Below, piece after piece: positions 44,418 to 52,972 of a DNA stretch of 64,000 bases. A program made the translations under genes and the position numbers. Positions within the stretch are counted from its first letter, which is position 1, and the number at the start of each line of letters is the position of its first letter. Origin of the DNA: Rheinheimera sp. MMS21-TC3 (GTDB taxonomy: Bacteria; Pseudomonadota; Gammaproteobacteria; Enterobacterales; Alteromonadaceae); assembly GCF_032229285.1 (NCBI RefSeq), contig NZ_CP135084.1:1054001-1118000 (forward strand), written 5' to 3'. A model generated the notes under the pieces. It made no database searches and was not told where the DNA came from. It was given only the letters and a program-made list of their open reading frames with translations.

Positions 44418-45371
44418 ATGATAAAAAATAGAATGAAAGGCGAGTTTCAGTTTTTCAATAAAAGGAACGGTGAGCTTATTCCGTTGCTTGATGGTGCGGT
44501 TAGTCGTAACTTGATTGTTGACCAGTTTTTTGAGTGCCTTGGTTCAGGGGTTAACGGGGGGAGTAATTCATATATATCTTTTTCACCGTCAACGGCGTCA
44601 CTACAAAGTTCCGCTAATCGTTGGTTTATTGTCGGTACTGGCACAACCCCTCCGCAACCTACAGATACTGGCCTAGAAAACCAACTGGCTAGTACAGGTA
44701 CTGTTATAGATCATACTCATTCATACAGTTATGACGAACAAACAGACGCTTTAATTTTTACCACTGTAAGCACTCGGAGTTTTTCTTTAGGCGGGGTTGT
44801 TGGTAATATTTCTGAGGTGGGTGTAGAATTTTACGGACTCACTCCTTGGGACAGCAGGTCATTACAATCACGCGCGTTAATAAAGGACTCGCAAGGGGAC
44901 CCCACAACAATAAGTCTCGGTGAAGATGATCAACTTGTTGTAGTTTATACACTAACCCGTGTATGTAATCGTAGTTTTACCGGAACAGTAAATGATATAG
45001 GTTACGAAGGTAAATTGGTAGGCTACACAAGCGCGGGAAATAACATAGGTCAAGGGACCTTAAATGCTATCTCCCCTACAACCAATAGTAGAGTAACGGA
45101 TCAGGATTGGGCTTTCCCTGCATTTAATGGTAACACTTTTCCAAATACTACCTCTGTTTCTCTGTCAACTGTATCGGTTCAAAACAGTAACACCAAACAC
45201 AGCAGGGTGCGATTGCGCTTGCCATTAGCTGTAGGTAATTATGTAGAGGGTTTAAAAGGTGCTTATTTTGGTAATTTAAACCTTCAATTGAAATTCGACC
45301 AGCCGATAATGAAAACCAATCAAGATATTCTGGACATTGAGTTTTTCACCAGCTTTGAGAATATGGCATGA
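44418..45371 (+). CDS. Tail fibre-like virion protein
   Basis: A 317-residue, Ser/Thr/Gly-rich beta-type protein. It contains LDGAVSRNLIVDQFFECLG and the region TRVCNRSFTGTVNDIGYEGK. Length, composition and position among adhesin-type genes suggest a fibre or baseplate component. The assignment is by context. Confidence 0.5.
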   Translation: MIKNRMKGEFQFFNKRNGELIPLLDGAVSRNLIVDQFFECLGSGVNGGSNSYISFSPSTASLQSSANRWFIVGTGTTPPQPTDTGLENQLASTGTVIDHTHSYSYDEQTDALIFTTVSTRSFSLGGVVGNISEVGVEFYGLTPWDSRSLQSRALIKDSQGDPTTISLGEDDQLVVVYTLTRVCNRSFTGTVNDIGYEGKLVGYTSAGNNIGQGTLNAISPTTNSRVTDQDWAFPAFNGNTFPNTTSVSLSTVSVQNSNTKHSRVRLRLPLAVGNYVEGLKGAYFGNLNLQLKFDQPIMKTNQDILDIEFFTSFENMA

Positions 45372-45577
45372 TTCCGCAGCATCCAAACTGGTCAAGCCTT
45401 ACAGATGTTAAGGGTTATCCGCACCCCAGTTTTGTAAAGCCCCCTGTGCCTGCAGATATTGCTGCGGTAGCTCTTGGGCCTGTAGAATTAAATGTTTCGC
45501 AGGGCAAGCTGAATAGTAGGTACTGGCTGGTAACACAAGAAGCGGGGCAAGTAACAATTAGAGGGTCAATATTATGA
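45368..45577 (+). CDS. Small hypothetical tail-region protein
   Basis: A 69-residue protein starting MIPQHPNWSSLTDVKGYPHP, overlapping both neighbours by 4 bp. It is beta-rich at the C-terminus. Nothing specific is recognised; tight coupling suggests a part of the fibre assembly. Confidence 0.5.
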   Translation: MIPQHPNWSSLTDVKGYPHPSFVKPPVPADIAAVALGPVELNVSQGKLNSRYWLVTQEAGQVTIRGSIL

Positions 45578-45915
45578 GTGATGTAATTCTTTCAGTTACA
45601 GCCGCTAACGCTGCCTTAAATACGTTTCAAATTGATCAGGTATCATTACATAGTGATAACCCATCTACTACAGGCGATAACGAACTAAATAGCACAGGCT
45701 ACGCTAGACAGCCTTTTAGCTTTAACGCTGCAGTTAATGGCCAGCGACAAGCAGAGGTAAATGCTGTATTTGATTTAACCGCAGGTGATGAAGTTAGTTG
45801 GGTTAGTTATTGGTATCAGGGTAATTTTACATTGGCTAAGCAAGTAACACCTGCACTTGTGTTTAATCAGGATGGTACTGCTACTTTAGATACTAATACT
45901 CTACTGGAGCTTTAA
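45574..45915 (+). CDS. Hypothetical tail-region protein
   Basis: A 113-residue protein (MSDVILSVTAANAALNTFQI at the start), beta-rich with the segment AGDEVSWVSYWYQGNFTLAK typical of a compact beta-sandwich. It overlaps the previous gene by 4 bp and is followed at once by the LamG protein gene. It may be a fibre accessory. Confidence 0.5.
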   Translation: MSDVILSVTAANAALNTFQIDQVSLHSDNPSTTGDNELNSTGYARQPFSFNAAVNGQRQAEVNAVFDLTAGDEVSWVSYWYQGNFTLAKQVTPALVFNQDGTATLDTNTLLEL

Positions 45916-45916
45916 T

Positions 45917-47722
45917 ATGTCAGACGCTTTTTGGGATGATGTAATATCTCTACTGAATTTTGAGGATGGTCTGAATGACGTCAAGGGTGGTGCATACACA
46001 TTAAATTCAGGCGCCGCATTAGTAACCACTCCTGTTAAATTCGGTGAGTGGGCTGTTTCAATCCCTACCGGAAGCGCATCGAATATAGTAAAAAGTATCA
46101 CCCCAAATTTAAGTACGTCTACTAATTGGACGATAGAGCTATTCCTAAGAGTTTCATCAGTTCCTACATCTTTGATATTAGGTGTCCTGTACTTCGGCAA
46201 TCCGGCTAGCAATAATAATCGGTTTATGCTGCAAATTAACACATTGGGGCAAATAGCATTATATCTACAAAATGGCTCCGGCACCGGTGCAACGCTAGAT
46301 GGCCCTGTTATCCCTTTGAATGAATTTAATCATGTCGCCCTAGTTAAAGCTGGCAATACATTCACCTTGTACCTCAACGGCGTAGGAAACAGCATAACGT
46401 ACTCTTTGCAATCCATAGCAACAGATATGCTTTATTTTGGAACAGCTAGAAGTGGCGGGCAGATGAACCCGCTTCAGGGGTTTATTGATGAAATAAGGGT
46501 AACTCAGGCTTTAAGATATACCGAAGATTTTACACCACCAAATGCCGCATACTACACAGGACCACAACAAAGAACCATTACTCAAGTTGTGAATCCTTCA
46601 ATAGATATAAACCAAGTTGTATTAAAAGCGTTCGATATAAGTGTGCCAAGCAAATTAGGCATTAATTTATCGCAAGTGTTTTATAAAAGCATCCCTGGCT
46701 ACGGCCCAGCGACGATACTATTTAATGAACCGGAACCGATAGAGCAAATATCACTAACCTTTGACCAACTCGGAAGGTCATTGGTGTTTTACCGTACCGG
46801 TGCTGACACGCTTAAACTTTACTGGTACGACCCTGTATTGGCTGAATCTGTTAATGTAGCGATAGCTACAGGCGGGGACCCATTAGCTTGCTTTGATTTT
46901 CCGCAAGATACCGGACAGAGCTTCAGTGATGCACTGCTGTTTTATGTGCGTGATCAGCAAGTCTATATGCGAATACAGCGTGATAGGTTTGATATTGAGT
47001 ATGCTTGCCCTGCTAATCAGCCGGGTATAACTATAACTAGCGCTGGGTTGCGTGTAGATAACCGCTTGCAGGTGGTTTACCAGTACCCTGCAGCGGATTA
47101 CGTACCGCCGATAGTGCCGCCACCGGTAATACCTGTTACTGGCGATTATTACTACCTGAATAGCTGGGGCAGCTGCCTGATCAGCAACTACCGGCTTGAT
47201 GTAGTGACACAGCCGTTTAAGCTGGGCTTTAAAGTGCGTGATGCGCATTATCCGCGAGGGCCTTCGCAATATATGTTTGGCTCTGATGATCGGCGACAAC
47301 TGTACTGTAGTATGGGTTCTGGCTCAGTCACCATATACAGGGGTTATCGCTGGGGAGCTGCTCGACTAATCGTGCCAAACGAAGATTTTAACGGCGAGTG
47401 GGAGTTTGAATTTTTTGGACTTAGTGGCAATGTACTCATTAAAAAAGATGGTGCCATACTTTTTAATGACAACCTTGTATACCCACAGCCAGATAGAACC
47501 AAGCTAACTAATGTTGTTTTTGCTGGCTCTGGAACTAGCCCAGGCGCAGAAAGTTTATCATTCCACGGCTGTGTGTATGACTGCTGGATAGAACACAACG
47601 GCAACCGTATTGACTGGGCGGTGCAAACCCGTGGTGAAGCGGTGCAGCCATCTGTACCGGCTGGTACCGATATGACAATTCATAATCACCGTGTTCAGAA
47701 CTGGAAGTTTATAGAGAGCTAA
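45917..47722 (+). CDS. LamG-domain tail fibre or receptor-binding protein
   Basis: A 601-residue protein. Residues about 1-215 form a concanavalin A/LamG-like domain: SLLNFEDGLNDVKGG, WTIELFLRVSS, HVALVKAGNTFTLYLNGVGN, and FIDEIRVTQALRYTEDFTPP. The C-terminal 180 residues look like a second beta-sandwich (YYYLNSWGSCLISNYRLDVV). LamG domains in phage tails usually bind carbohydrate, so this is the best receptor-binding candidate. A 95-bp gap follows without a clear terminator. Confidence 0.65.
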   Translation: MSDAFWDDVISLLNFEDGLNDVKGGAYTLNSGAALVTTPVKFGEWAVSIPTGSASNIVKSITPNLSTSTNWTIELFLRVSSVPTSLILGVLYFGNPASNNNRFMLQINTLGQIALYLQNGSGTGATLDGPVIPLNEFNHVALVKAGNTFTLYLNGVGNSITYSLQSIATDMLYFGTARSGGQMNPLQGFIDEIRVTQALRYTEDFTPPNAAYYTGPQQRTITQVVNPSIDINQVVLKAFDISVPSKLGINLSQVFYKSIPGYGPATILFNEPEPIEQISLTFDQLGRSLVFYRTGADTLKLYWYDPVLAESVNVAIATGGDPLACFDFPQDTGQSFSDALLFYVRDQQVYMRIQRDRFDIEYACPANQPGITITSAGLRVDNRLQVVYQYPAADYVPPIVPPPVIPVTGDYYYLNSWGSCLISNYRLDVVTQPFKLGFKVRDAHYPRGPSQYMFGSDDRRQLYCSMGSGSVTIYRGYRWGAARLIVPNEDFNGEWEFEFFGLSGNVLIKKDGAILFNDNLVYPQPDRTKLTNVVFAGSGTSPGAESLSFHGCVYDCWIEHNGNRIDWAVQTRGEAVQPSVPAGTDMTIHNHRVQNWKFIES

Positions 47723-47817
47723 TAGTTTGCTTTTTAAACGCATTAGCTTATTATTTACTAATACTGCCAATAGACCGCCTTTCTTAAACTTGTATCCTTT
47801 TTTGGGGTAACACCACA

Positions 47818-49185
47818 ATGCAAACCTTTAAACAACCAACTGCTAATCAGCAGGGGGCGATTACGCTATTGCCCCAGCAAAAAAAAGTAACTAACCAAGC
47901 TTTAATGCCGTCACCTCAACCTATTAGTCAGCCTACACAAAGAACGCAACATACAACCGACAAGCTAGGGCTTGAACCAACAATGCACACTATGGGTCAA
48001 TCTATACCCGCAACAAGCGGCAACATGAAGCCTGTTATGCACACAACAACAAGTGCTGGCGGCTTGCTTGGCAATGCAAATAAAAGCAGTGCAGCACAAG
48101 CTATGCCGCAACCTACTGCAACAGCGCAGCCAACAACTACAGCTACACAGCAGCAAAGCAGTGGAATGACCGGCACCATAACTCAGCCTGTTAAACCTAA
48201 CTCGCCAGAGTTTACTTATAGCGCGAGTCAATATAATCCTACTGGCTACACGGGTGTGCAAGGAAACACTGAATACAACCATGATCCGCGCAGTGAATCA
48301 TTGGTACAAAATCAGATAACCGGCCTGCTTGACCCAAACAGCCCAATGATGCGCAAAGCCATTGCGCAAGCGCAGGGTTATAGTGCGGCTCGCGGTTTGC
48401 AGTCGTCATCAACAGGTAGCGAAGTAGCATTGTCTAGCATGATTGATAAAGCGTTACCAATCGCACAACAAGACGCTCAAACTTACGGCAATGCAGATCA
48501 ACTTGGTTGGCAGCAAGGTTTTCAAGCAGACCAAGCTAACCTTGGTCGAACCCATGACGCAAGTATGTTAGATGCGCAAGGCTCACAGCGCATGCAAGAG
48601 CTTAATGCACAGCAAGGCTTTCAAGCGCAAATGGCAGACTTACAATATAAGCAGCAACTTGGCGTATTAGATTACCAAGGCCAGCAGCAGCTACAGCAAA
48701 TGGACCGTAACGCTCAACTAACTAAAGAGCGCGATCAGCTGATGCAAAGCTTTGATATGAGTAAACTAGATAAAACATTCTTAATGGACTTGGAGAAAAC
48801 CAAAGCCCAGTGGGAGCGCGACGACTTTACTTTTGCGCAGAATGTTGACGCTAACACTCGACTGCAGTATCAGAACGCATCAGCAGAATCGTATAACCGT
48901 TATTTAGAGCAAGTTGCAGCAATATACAATAATCCGGAAATGACGCCGGATCAGCAAGATCTAGGCGTTGCACGGCTAAAGCAAATGTTTGAAGCCAAAG
49001 TGTCAGCGCTGGAGGCCATTTATGGTTTCGCGGCACCAGTGCAGCCAGGTGGCGGTGGTGGCGGCGGTGACGACGATAACAGTGGCATCAAGCCAGAAGA
49101 TACCAATGTAATACAATATCCAGATAACCCCAATCCTGGTGGTGGTGGTGGTGGTGGTGGCGGTGGTAGGATGCAGCAAAAATGA
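47818..49185 (+). CDS. Gln-rich internal virion protein
   Basis: A 455-residue protein, low complexity and rich in Gln, Thr and Ala at the start. It is helical in the middle (about 210-390, for example QGFQAQMADLQYKQQLGVLD). Its C-terminus carries two polyglycine tracts, a GGGGGGG run and a run of ten Gly, from GGT/GGC repeats. The gene lies with other ejection-type proteins. It may be an internal virion or tape-like component. Confidence 0.5.
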   Translation: MQTFKQPTANQQGAITLLPQQKKVTNQALMPSPQPISQPTQRTQHTTDKLGLEPTMHTMGQSIPATSGNMKPVMHTTTSAGGLLGNANKSSAAQAMPQPTATAQPTTTATQQQSSGMTGTITQPVKPNSPEFTYSASQYNPTGYTGVQGNTEYNHDPRSESLVQNQITGLLDPNSPMMRKAIAQAQGYSAARGLQSSSTGSEVALSSMIDKALPIAQQDAQTYGNADQLGWQQGFQADQANLGRTHDASMLDAQGSQRMQELNAQQGFQAQMADLQYKQQLGVLDYQGQQQLQQMDRNAQLTKERDQLMQSFDMSKLDKTFLMDLEKTKAQWERDDFTFAQNVDANTRLQYQNASAESYNRYLEQVAAIYNNPEMTPDQQDLGVARLKQMFEAKVSALEAIYGFAAPVQPGGGGGGGDDDNSGIKPEDTNVIQYPDNPNPGGGGGGGGGGRMQQK

Positions 49186-49634
49186 TCCGCAACGGCACAC
49201 ACGCGGATATACCCGCGATCATCAGCATAGGCCAGCAAGTTATTGACCGCAGTAAAACCTATGACGCAACGGTTGATCCAGCCAAAGCGGCTTACATGCT
49301 CAGGCGAGCAATAAACGATAAAAAGATGGAGCTATTTGTAGCAGAGAAAGCCGGACAATGTGTCGGTTTTTTTATTGCGTTAATAGACGAGCATTGGTAT
49401 GCCAAAAGCTACTACGCAACTGATATAGCTTTTTGTGTACTGCCAGAGCATGCAGAACAGGGCGTGTGGTTACTGCGCAGATTTATGCGCTGGTGCAAAG
49501 CTAACAACATTAAGCAGGTTCAGCTAGGACTTAGCACTGGATTAGATGCAGACGGGCGCACAGGCAGGTTATACGAGGCGCACGGATTAACATTAGTTGG
49601 CGGTATTTACGCCACAATTAAACAGGTGGTTTGA
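49182..49634 (+). CDS. GNAT-family acetyltransferase-like protein
   Basis: A 150-residue protein with the GNAT layout: N-terminal IRNGTHADIPAIISIGQQVI, a central strand VAEKAGQCVGFFIALIDEHW, and the CoA-binding motif A region FCVLPEHAEQGVWLLRRFMR. The usual Q/RxxGxG/A loop is reduced to EQGVW. Similar genes are common in phage structural clusters, with unknown target. It overlaps the previous stop by ATGA. Confidence 0.7.
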   Translation: MIRNGTHADIPAIISIGQQVIDRSKTYDATVDPAKAAYMLRRAINDKKMELFVAEKAGQCVGFFIALIDEHWYAKSYYATDIAFCVLPEHAEQGVWLLRRFMRWCKANNIKQVQLGLSTGLDADGRTGRLYEAHGLTLVGGIYATIKQVV

Positions 49635-49635
49635 T

Positions 49636-50577
49636 ATGAGCGGTATCGGTAAAGCATTTAAAAAAATATGGCGACCTATTGAAAAATTCCACACCAAGCT
49701 AACCAACGTATCAACGTTAGGCTTACACAAGAAGTGGAAAAAAGTTCGACACAAAATTGTGAAATCTAAAATATTTAAAGTCGTGGTTGCAGCGGTGGCT
49801 ATCTATTTCGGTGGCGCGGCATTGCTCAGCATGGCATGGGGGGGTACGGCATCAGCCGGTATTGGCTCGGCATGGGCAGGTGCGCAAGGTGCAACGTCGG
49901 CAGTGATGGCCGGTAACTTTTCTGGTGCAGCATCAGCATTAGGTACGGGTTTTACTGGCGGCTCAGCAGCAGGAGCAGGGGCAGGCTTTGCAGCAGGACA
50001 AGCAGCAACGCAAGCGACTATTGCAGGTAATGCAGCGGCAGCAAGCGGAGCGGCAGCAGGCGGAGCTACGGCAGCAACAACTGGAGCAACAACAACCGCA
50101 CCAACATCGGCGGCATTGCAGCAGCAAATGAGCGCAGGGTTAATGGAAGGCGTTAGTACGGCAGGATTATCTAACGGCACATTAACAGCGGGTGCAGGAA
50201 GCGCAACCAGCGGCGCAATGGGTACTGGTGGTGCGTTAGGTACTGGTGGCGGTGGCGGCGCAACATCGGGCGGCGGTTTATTGTCTGGAGCTTGGAATAG
50301 CTTAGGTGATGCAGGTAAAAGCGCGCTAATTACTAGCGGAATAAATATGGCTGGCCAAGCGATACAAGGTAAAGCAGAGGGTGAAGCAGCAGAAGAAGAA
50401 CGCAAGCGGCGGACTTATTGGGGTATGGATGGCGACGGTAATCAAGCAGCAGGTGTCGGCCCTAACTTTTCCTTACTGAACCCGAATAACTTTGCGAGTA
50501 ATGACTTTACCCCGAAGTTTGAACCGTCGCACTTAGACGACTTAATTGCGCAGCGCAAACAATTATTAGGGGGCTAA
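49636..50577 (+). CDS. Ala/Gly-rich membrane-active internal virion protein
   Basis: A 313-residue protein. A basic N-terminus (KKIWRPIEKFHTKL, KKWKKVRHKIVKSK) precedes a transmembrane-like segment (VVVAAVAIYFGGAALLSMAW) and a long Ala/Gly/Thr/Ser-rich region (about 75-250), as in podovirus ejection proteins that form a channel through the host envelope. ATG 49636 (MSGIGKAFKK) is chosen; the open frame upstream overlaps the GNAT gene. Confidence 0.58.
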   Translation: MSGIGKAFKKIWRPIEKFHTKLTNVSTLGLHKKWKKVRHKIVKSKIFKVVVAAVAIYFGGAALLSMAWGGTASAGIGSAWAGAQGATSAVMAGNFSGAASALGTGFTGGSAAGAGAGFAAGQAATQATIAGNAAAASGAAAGGATAATTGATTTAPTSAALQQQMSAGLMEGVSTAGLSNGTLTAGAGSATSGAMGTGGALGTGGGGGATSGGGLLSGAWNSLGDAGKSALITSGINMAGQAIQGKAEGEAAEEERKRRTYWGMDGDGNQAAGVGPNFSLLNPNNFASNDFTPKFEPSHLDDLIAQRKQLLGG

Positions 50578-50582
50578 CAGCT

Positions 50583-51137
50583 ATGCAAAACCAGAAAACA
50601 AAACCAATGCCGCAACAACCAATGCAGCAAGGTGGCAGTGAAGAACAAGCAACCGATGAAGAACAGCAAGCGCTTGAGCAGGCTTTTGATATTGCTTTAG
50701 AAATGATACACGGCGATGGTCAAGCTGGTGATCAAATAGCAAGCATGGTTCAAAACTCACAAGATATTGTGCAAGGCATTGGCCAAGCCGTTGCTACGGT
50801 ATTAATCGGTGTAGAGAAAAAAGCAGGTGGCTTAGCGGATGATATGAAAATTCAGCTAGCCACTGAAATAGCCGGTGAACTTACAGAGCTAGCCGTTAAT
50901 GCTGGTGCTTTAGCAGAAGATGAAGTTAACGACGCTTTCATTCAAGAAATGATACAGGCCGCTTATGCTGCTTATATTGAGTTTAAGGAAAGCATGGGCG
51001 AACTTGATCCGCAAGAGCTAGAGGCTAGTGTGGCTGATGCAGAGCAAGTAATGGGTGGCAGTGTTCGCAACCAAGCGCAAGGCCAAGCAATGCCACAGCA
51101 ACAGCAGCCGCAAGGCCGTGGCTTACTAGGCGTTTAA
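50583..51137 (+). CDS. Hypothetical internal virion protein
   Basis: A 184-residue acidic helical protein with Gln-rich ends (MPQQPMQQGGSEEQATDEEQ and MPQQQQPQGR). The middle (about 60-140) is a helical bundle. It is grouped with the ejection-type proteins. No family is recognised with certainty. Confidence 0.5.
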   Translation: MQNQKTKPMPQQPMQQGGSEEQATDEEQQALEQAFDIALEMIHGDGQAGDQIASMVQNSQDIVQGIGQAVATVLIGVEKKAGGLADDMKIQLATEIAGELTELAVNAGALAEDEVNDAFIQEMIQAAYAAYIEFKESMGELDPQELEASVADAEQVMGGSVRNQAQGQAMPQQQQPQGRGLLGV

Positions 51138-51161
51138 CCAGTAAGCAGTTATATTGCTATT

Positions 51162-51214
51162 GTGGCTAGGCTGATCCCCGAAAAGCCGGACTTCGCATCC
51201 GGCCTGCCACACCA
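51162..51214 (+). ncRNA. tRNA-like minihelix upstream of the HNH gene
   Basis: GTGGC-T-AG (51162-51169) pairs with CTGCCAC (51204-51210) with one bulge. A 6-bp hairpin, GCCGGACTTCGCATCCGGC (51185-51203), abuts the 3' strand. A discriminator A and CCA follow (51211-51214). This resembles an acceptor stem stacked on a T-arm-like hairpin, without D or anticodon arms. The hairpin closely resembles the one at 26222-26238. It lies in the leader of the HNH-like gene. Confidence 0.45.
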
Positions 51215-51242
51215 ACTAATGCGAATCACTTGCGAGGTGAAT

Positions 51243-52085
51243 ATGAAAAACATTCCACAAGATATGCTTCCTGGTAGCGTTCATGAAACCAAGAACTACG
51301 GAAGAATAAAAGTTATAAGCTACGAAAATAAAAGAAAGGTTACCGTTAGGTTTGCTTGCACTGGCTATGAAACATCTGCAGAAGCTACACATATAAGAAG
51401 CGGTGCGGTAAAAGATTGGTCCAACGTGCAAGTTGGCGCAATATATTCAACCAATAACTATGGAGACATGGAAATTGTTGAATATCACAACGCCTTAAAT
51501 GTCTCAGTTAGATTTTTAAATACCGGCAACATTGTTAAAGCCAGGCTGTGCAATATAATTATAGGGTGTGTGAAAGACCCCTTGGCCAGAACTGTTTGCT
51601 CAGTTGGTTATCTCGGCAATGGTTATAATCAAAACCACAAGGGCGCCCAAACAAGGGCTATCTATTCAAGATGGATAGATATGATTAAGCGGTGCTATGA
51701 CCCAAAAAAGCAGGAAAGACATCCAACTTACAAAGGTTGCTCCGTCTGCGATGAGTGGCACAACTTCCAGAACTTTGTGAAATGGTTTGAAGCTAATCAC
51801 CCGAAAGACGGTAAGTATTACGAACTGGATAAGGATATTATAGTTACCGGCAATAAAGTTTATTCGCCTGAAACCTGTGTCTTTGCAACGCGCAGTGAAA
51901 ACACACTGGAGATGGCTGACAGAAACTACGCCAAGACTTATATCTTCACTAACCCATGCGGTCAAAGAGTCGTAATTAGAAACCTTAGAAAGTTCTGTCG
52001 TGAAAATAACTTAGATCAATCTGCAATGATTAAAGTTGCGAAACATGGACAAGCATTTCACAAAGGCTGGCGAACTGCTGCTTAG
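51243..52085 (+). CDS. HNH homing endonuclease-like protein
   Basis: A 280-residue protein with two N-terminal repeats of about 55 residues (PGSVHETKNYGRIKVISYEN and VGAIYSTNNYGDMEIVEYHN) that look like DNA-binding modules. A nuclease-like domain follows: CSVCDEWHNFQNFVKWFEAN, then YELDKDIIVTGNKVYSPETC. This is the pattern of phage HNH/AP2-type mobile endonucleases. ATG 51243 has GAGGTG 7 nt upstream. It sits between virion genes and ends before its own terminator, as an inserted homing gene would. Confidence 0.72.
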   Translation: MKNIPQDMLPGSVHETKNYGRIKVISYENKRKVTVRFACTGYETSAEATHIRSGAVKDWSNVQVGAIYSTNNYGDMEIVEYHNALNVSVRFLNTGNIVKARLCNIIIGCVKDPLARTVCSVGYLGNGYNQNHKGAQTRAIYSRWIDMIKRCYDPKKQERHPTYKGCSVCDEWHNFQNFVKWFEANHPKDGKYYELDKDIIVTGNKVYSPETCVFATRSENTLEMADRNYAKTYIFTNPCGQRVVIRNLRKFCRENNLDQSAMIKVAKHGQAFHKGWRTAA

Positions 52086-52103
52086 CCTTACTTAAATAAA
52101 ACA

Positions 52104-52126
52104 AACCCGCTACGGCGGGTTTTTTA
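52104..52126 (+). terminator. Terminator after the HNH-like gene
   Basis: AACCCGC (52104-52110), TACG loop, GCGGGTT (52115-52121) and a T run. Confidence 0.9.
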
Positions 52127-52139
52127 TTGGGAGTTACAT

Positions 52140-52910
52140 ATGTCACTTTTACTAGGCTTTGGCCGTGGGCTATCTCAAGCCAGCGGTATGTTAGCAGCCG
52201 GAATGCAGGAAGATAGGCAAGTTGCCCGTCAAAAAGAAATTGAAGCTATGCGCGAGGCTAGTATAGAACGTCGATGGGCGCGTGATGTAGCGCTTAGACA
52301 GAGCGAGCGCGCAGAAGATAAAGAATTAAGAGCCAGTGAACGCGCAGAAGATATGAGCTTTAGGCAGTCTGAAAGCAACCGCCAAGCAGGTCAGTTTGAC
52401 AGGCAGCAAACCGTTAGAGAAAAGCAAGTTATTGAGGGGAACCTAGAGGGAATAATGCAGCAAGAAGCACGGTCTGCCGATAAAATACGACAGGCTTACG
52501 ACAAGCAAATGCAGTCGGGCATGGGCGATCCGCAGCTACTAACCGAACAGTACAACGAAGCGATAAAGAAAAATAGTGAATTCTTTAGTGAACAATTGAA
52601 TAACATGGTTAAAAGCTATGGTTCGCAGTTGCAAGGCACCGGTTATGAATACTTGTTAAGCGCTCAAGCAGCTGAGGAAGAAAATCGCGACCCTGACAAT
52701 ATAACCGGCACGGAAACCCAAGGCAGCAATGAATTATCAGACTATATAAAGCAGTGGAATTTAGCTAAGCCAAAAAGCTCACAGCCAAGTTACTTACCTA
52801 AAAAAATAGAAGCTGACCCGATTAAAGCTAAGCTTATGCCGCAAATAGGTTTAATTGACGGCGTTGGCTCTAGAGACTTTCAAGAATTTTCTTCTTGGCT
52901 TAAAAAATAA
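52140..52910 (+). CDS. Coiled-coil internal virion protein
   Basis: A 256-residue protein with a short hydrophobic/Gly N-terminus (MSLLLGFGRGLSQASGMLAA) and a long charged helix (about 25-150, including ERAEDKELRASERAEDMSFR with near repeats). It lies directly before the polyvalent protein gene and is flanked by terminators. An ejection or scaffold-like function is inferred from composition. Confidence 0.52.
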   Translation: MSLLLGFGRGLSQASGMLAAGMQEDRQVARQKEIEAMREASIERRWARDVALRQSERAEDKELRASERAEDMSFRQSESNRQAGQFDRQQTVREKQVIEGNLEGIMQQEARSADKIRQAYDKQMQSGMGDPQLLTEQYNEAIKKNSEFFSEQLNNMVKSYGSQLQGTGYEYLLSAQAAEEENRDPDNITGTETQGSNELSDYIKQWNLAKPKSSQPSYLPKKIEADPIKAKLMPQIGLIDGVGSRDFQEFSSWLKK

Positions 52911-52916
52911 TAATAC

Positions 52917-52940
52917 AGCCGCTATCCAGCGGCTTTTTTA
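52917..52940 (+). terminator. Terminator upstream of the polyvalent protein gene
   Basis: AGCCGCT (52917-52923), ATCC loop, AGCGGCT (52928-52934) and a T run. It is one of five strong terminators within late transcription. Confidence 0.9.
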
Positions 52941-52972
52941 ATCCCGCACATAATTAAATCAAAGGGCTTTTC

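Noticed and set aside
43325..47722. Possible diversity-generating retroelement, given the fibre genes and a podovirus-like layout
   Set aside because: No reverse transcriptase frame and no template/variable repeat pair with adenine-specific differences was seen.
49803..50405. Ala/Pro-rich open frame opposite the Ala/Gly-rich virion gene
   Set aside because: An antisense artefact of GCA/GGC-rich codons in the real gene.
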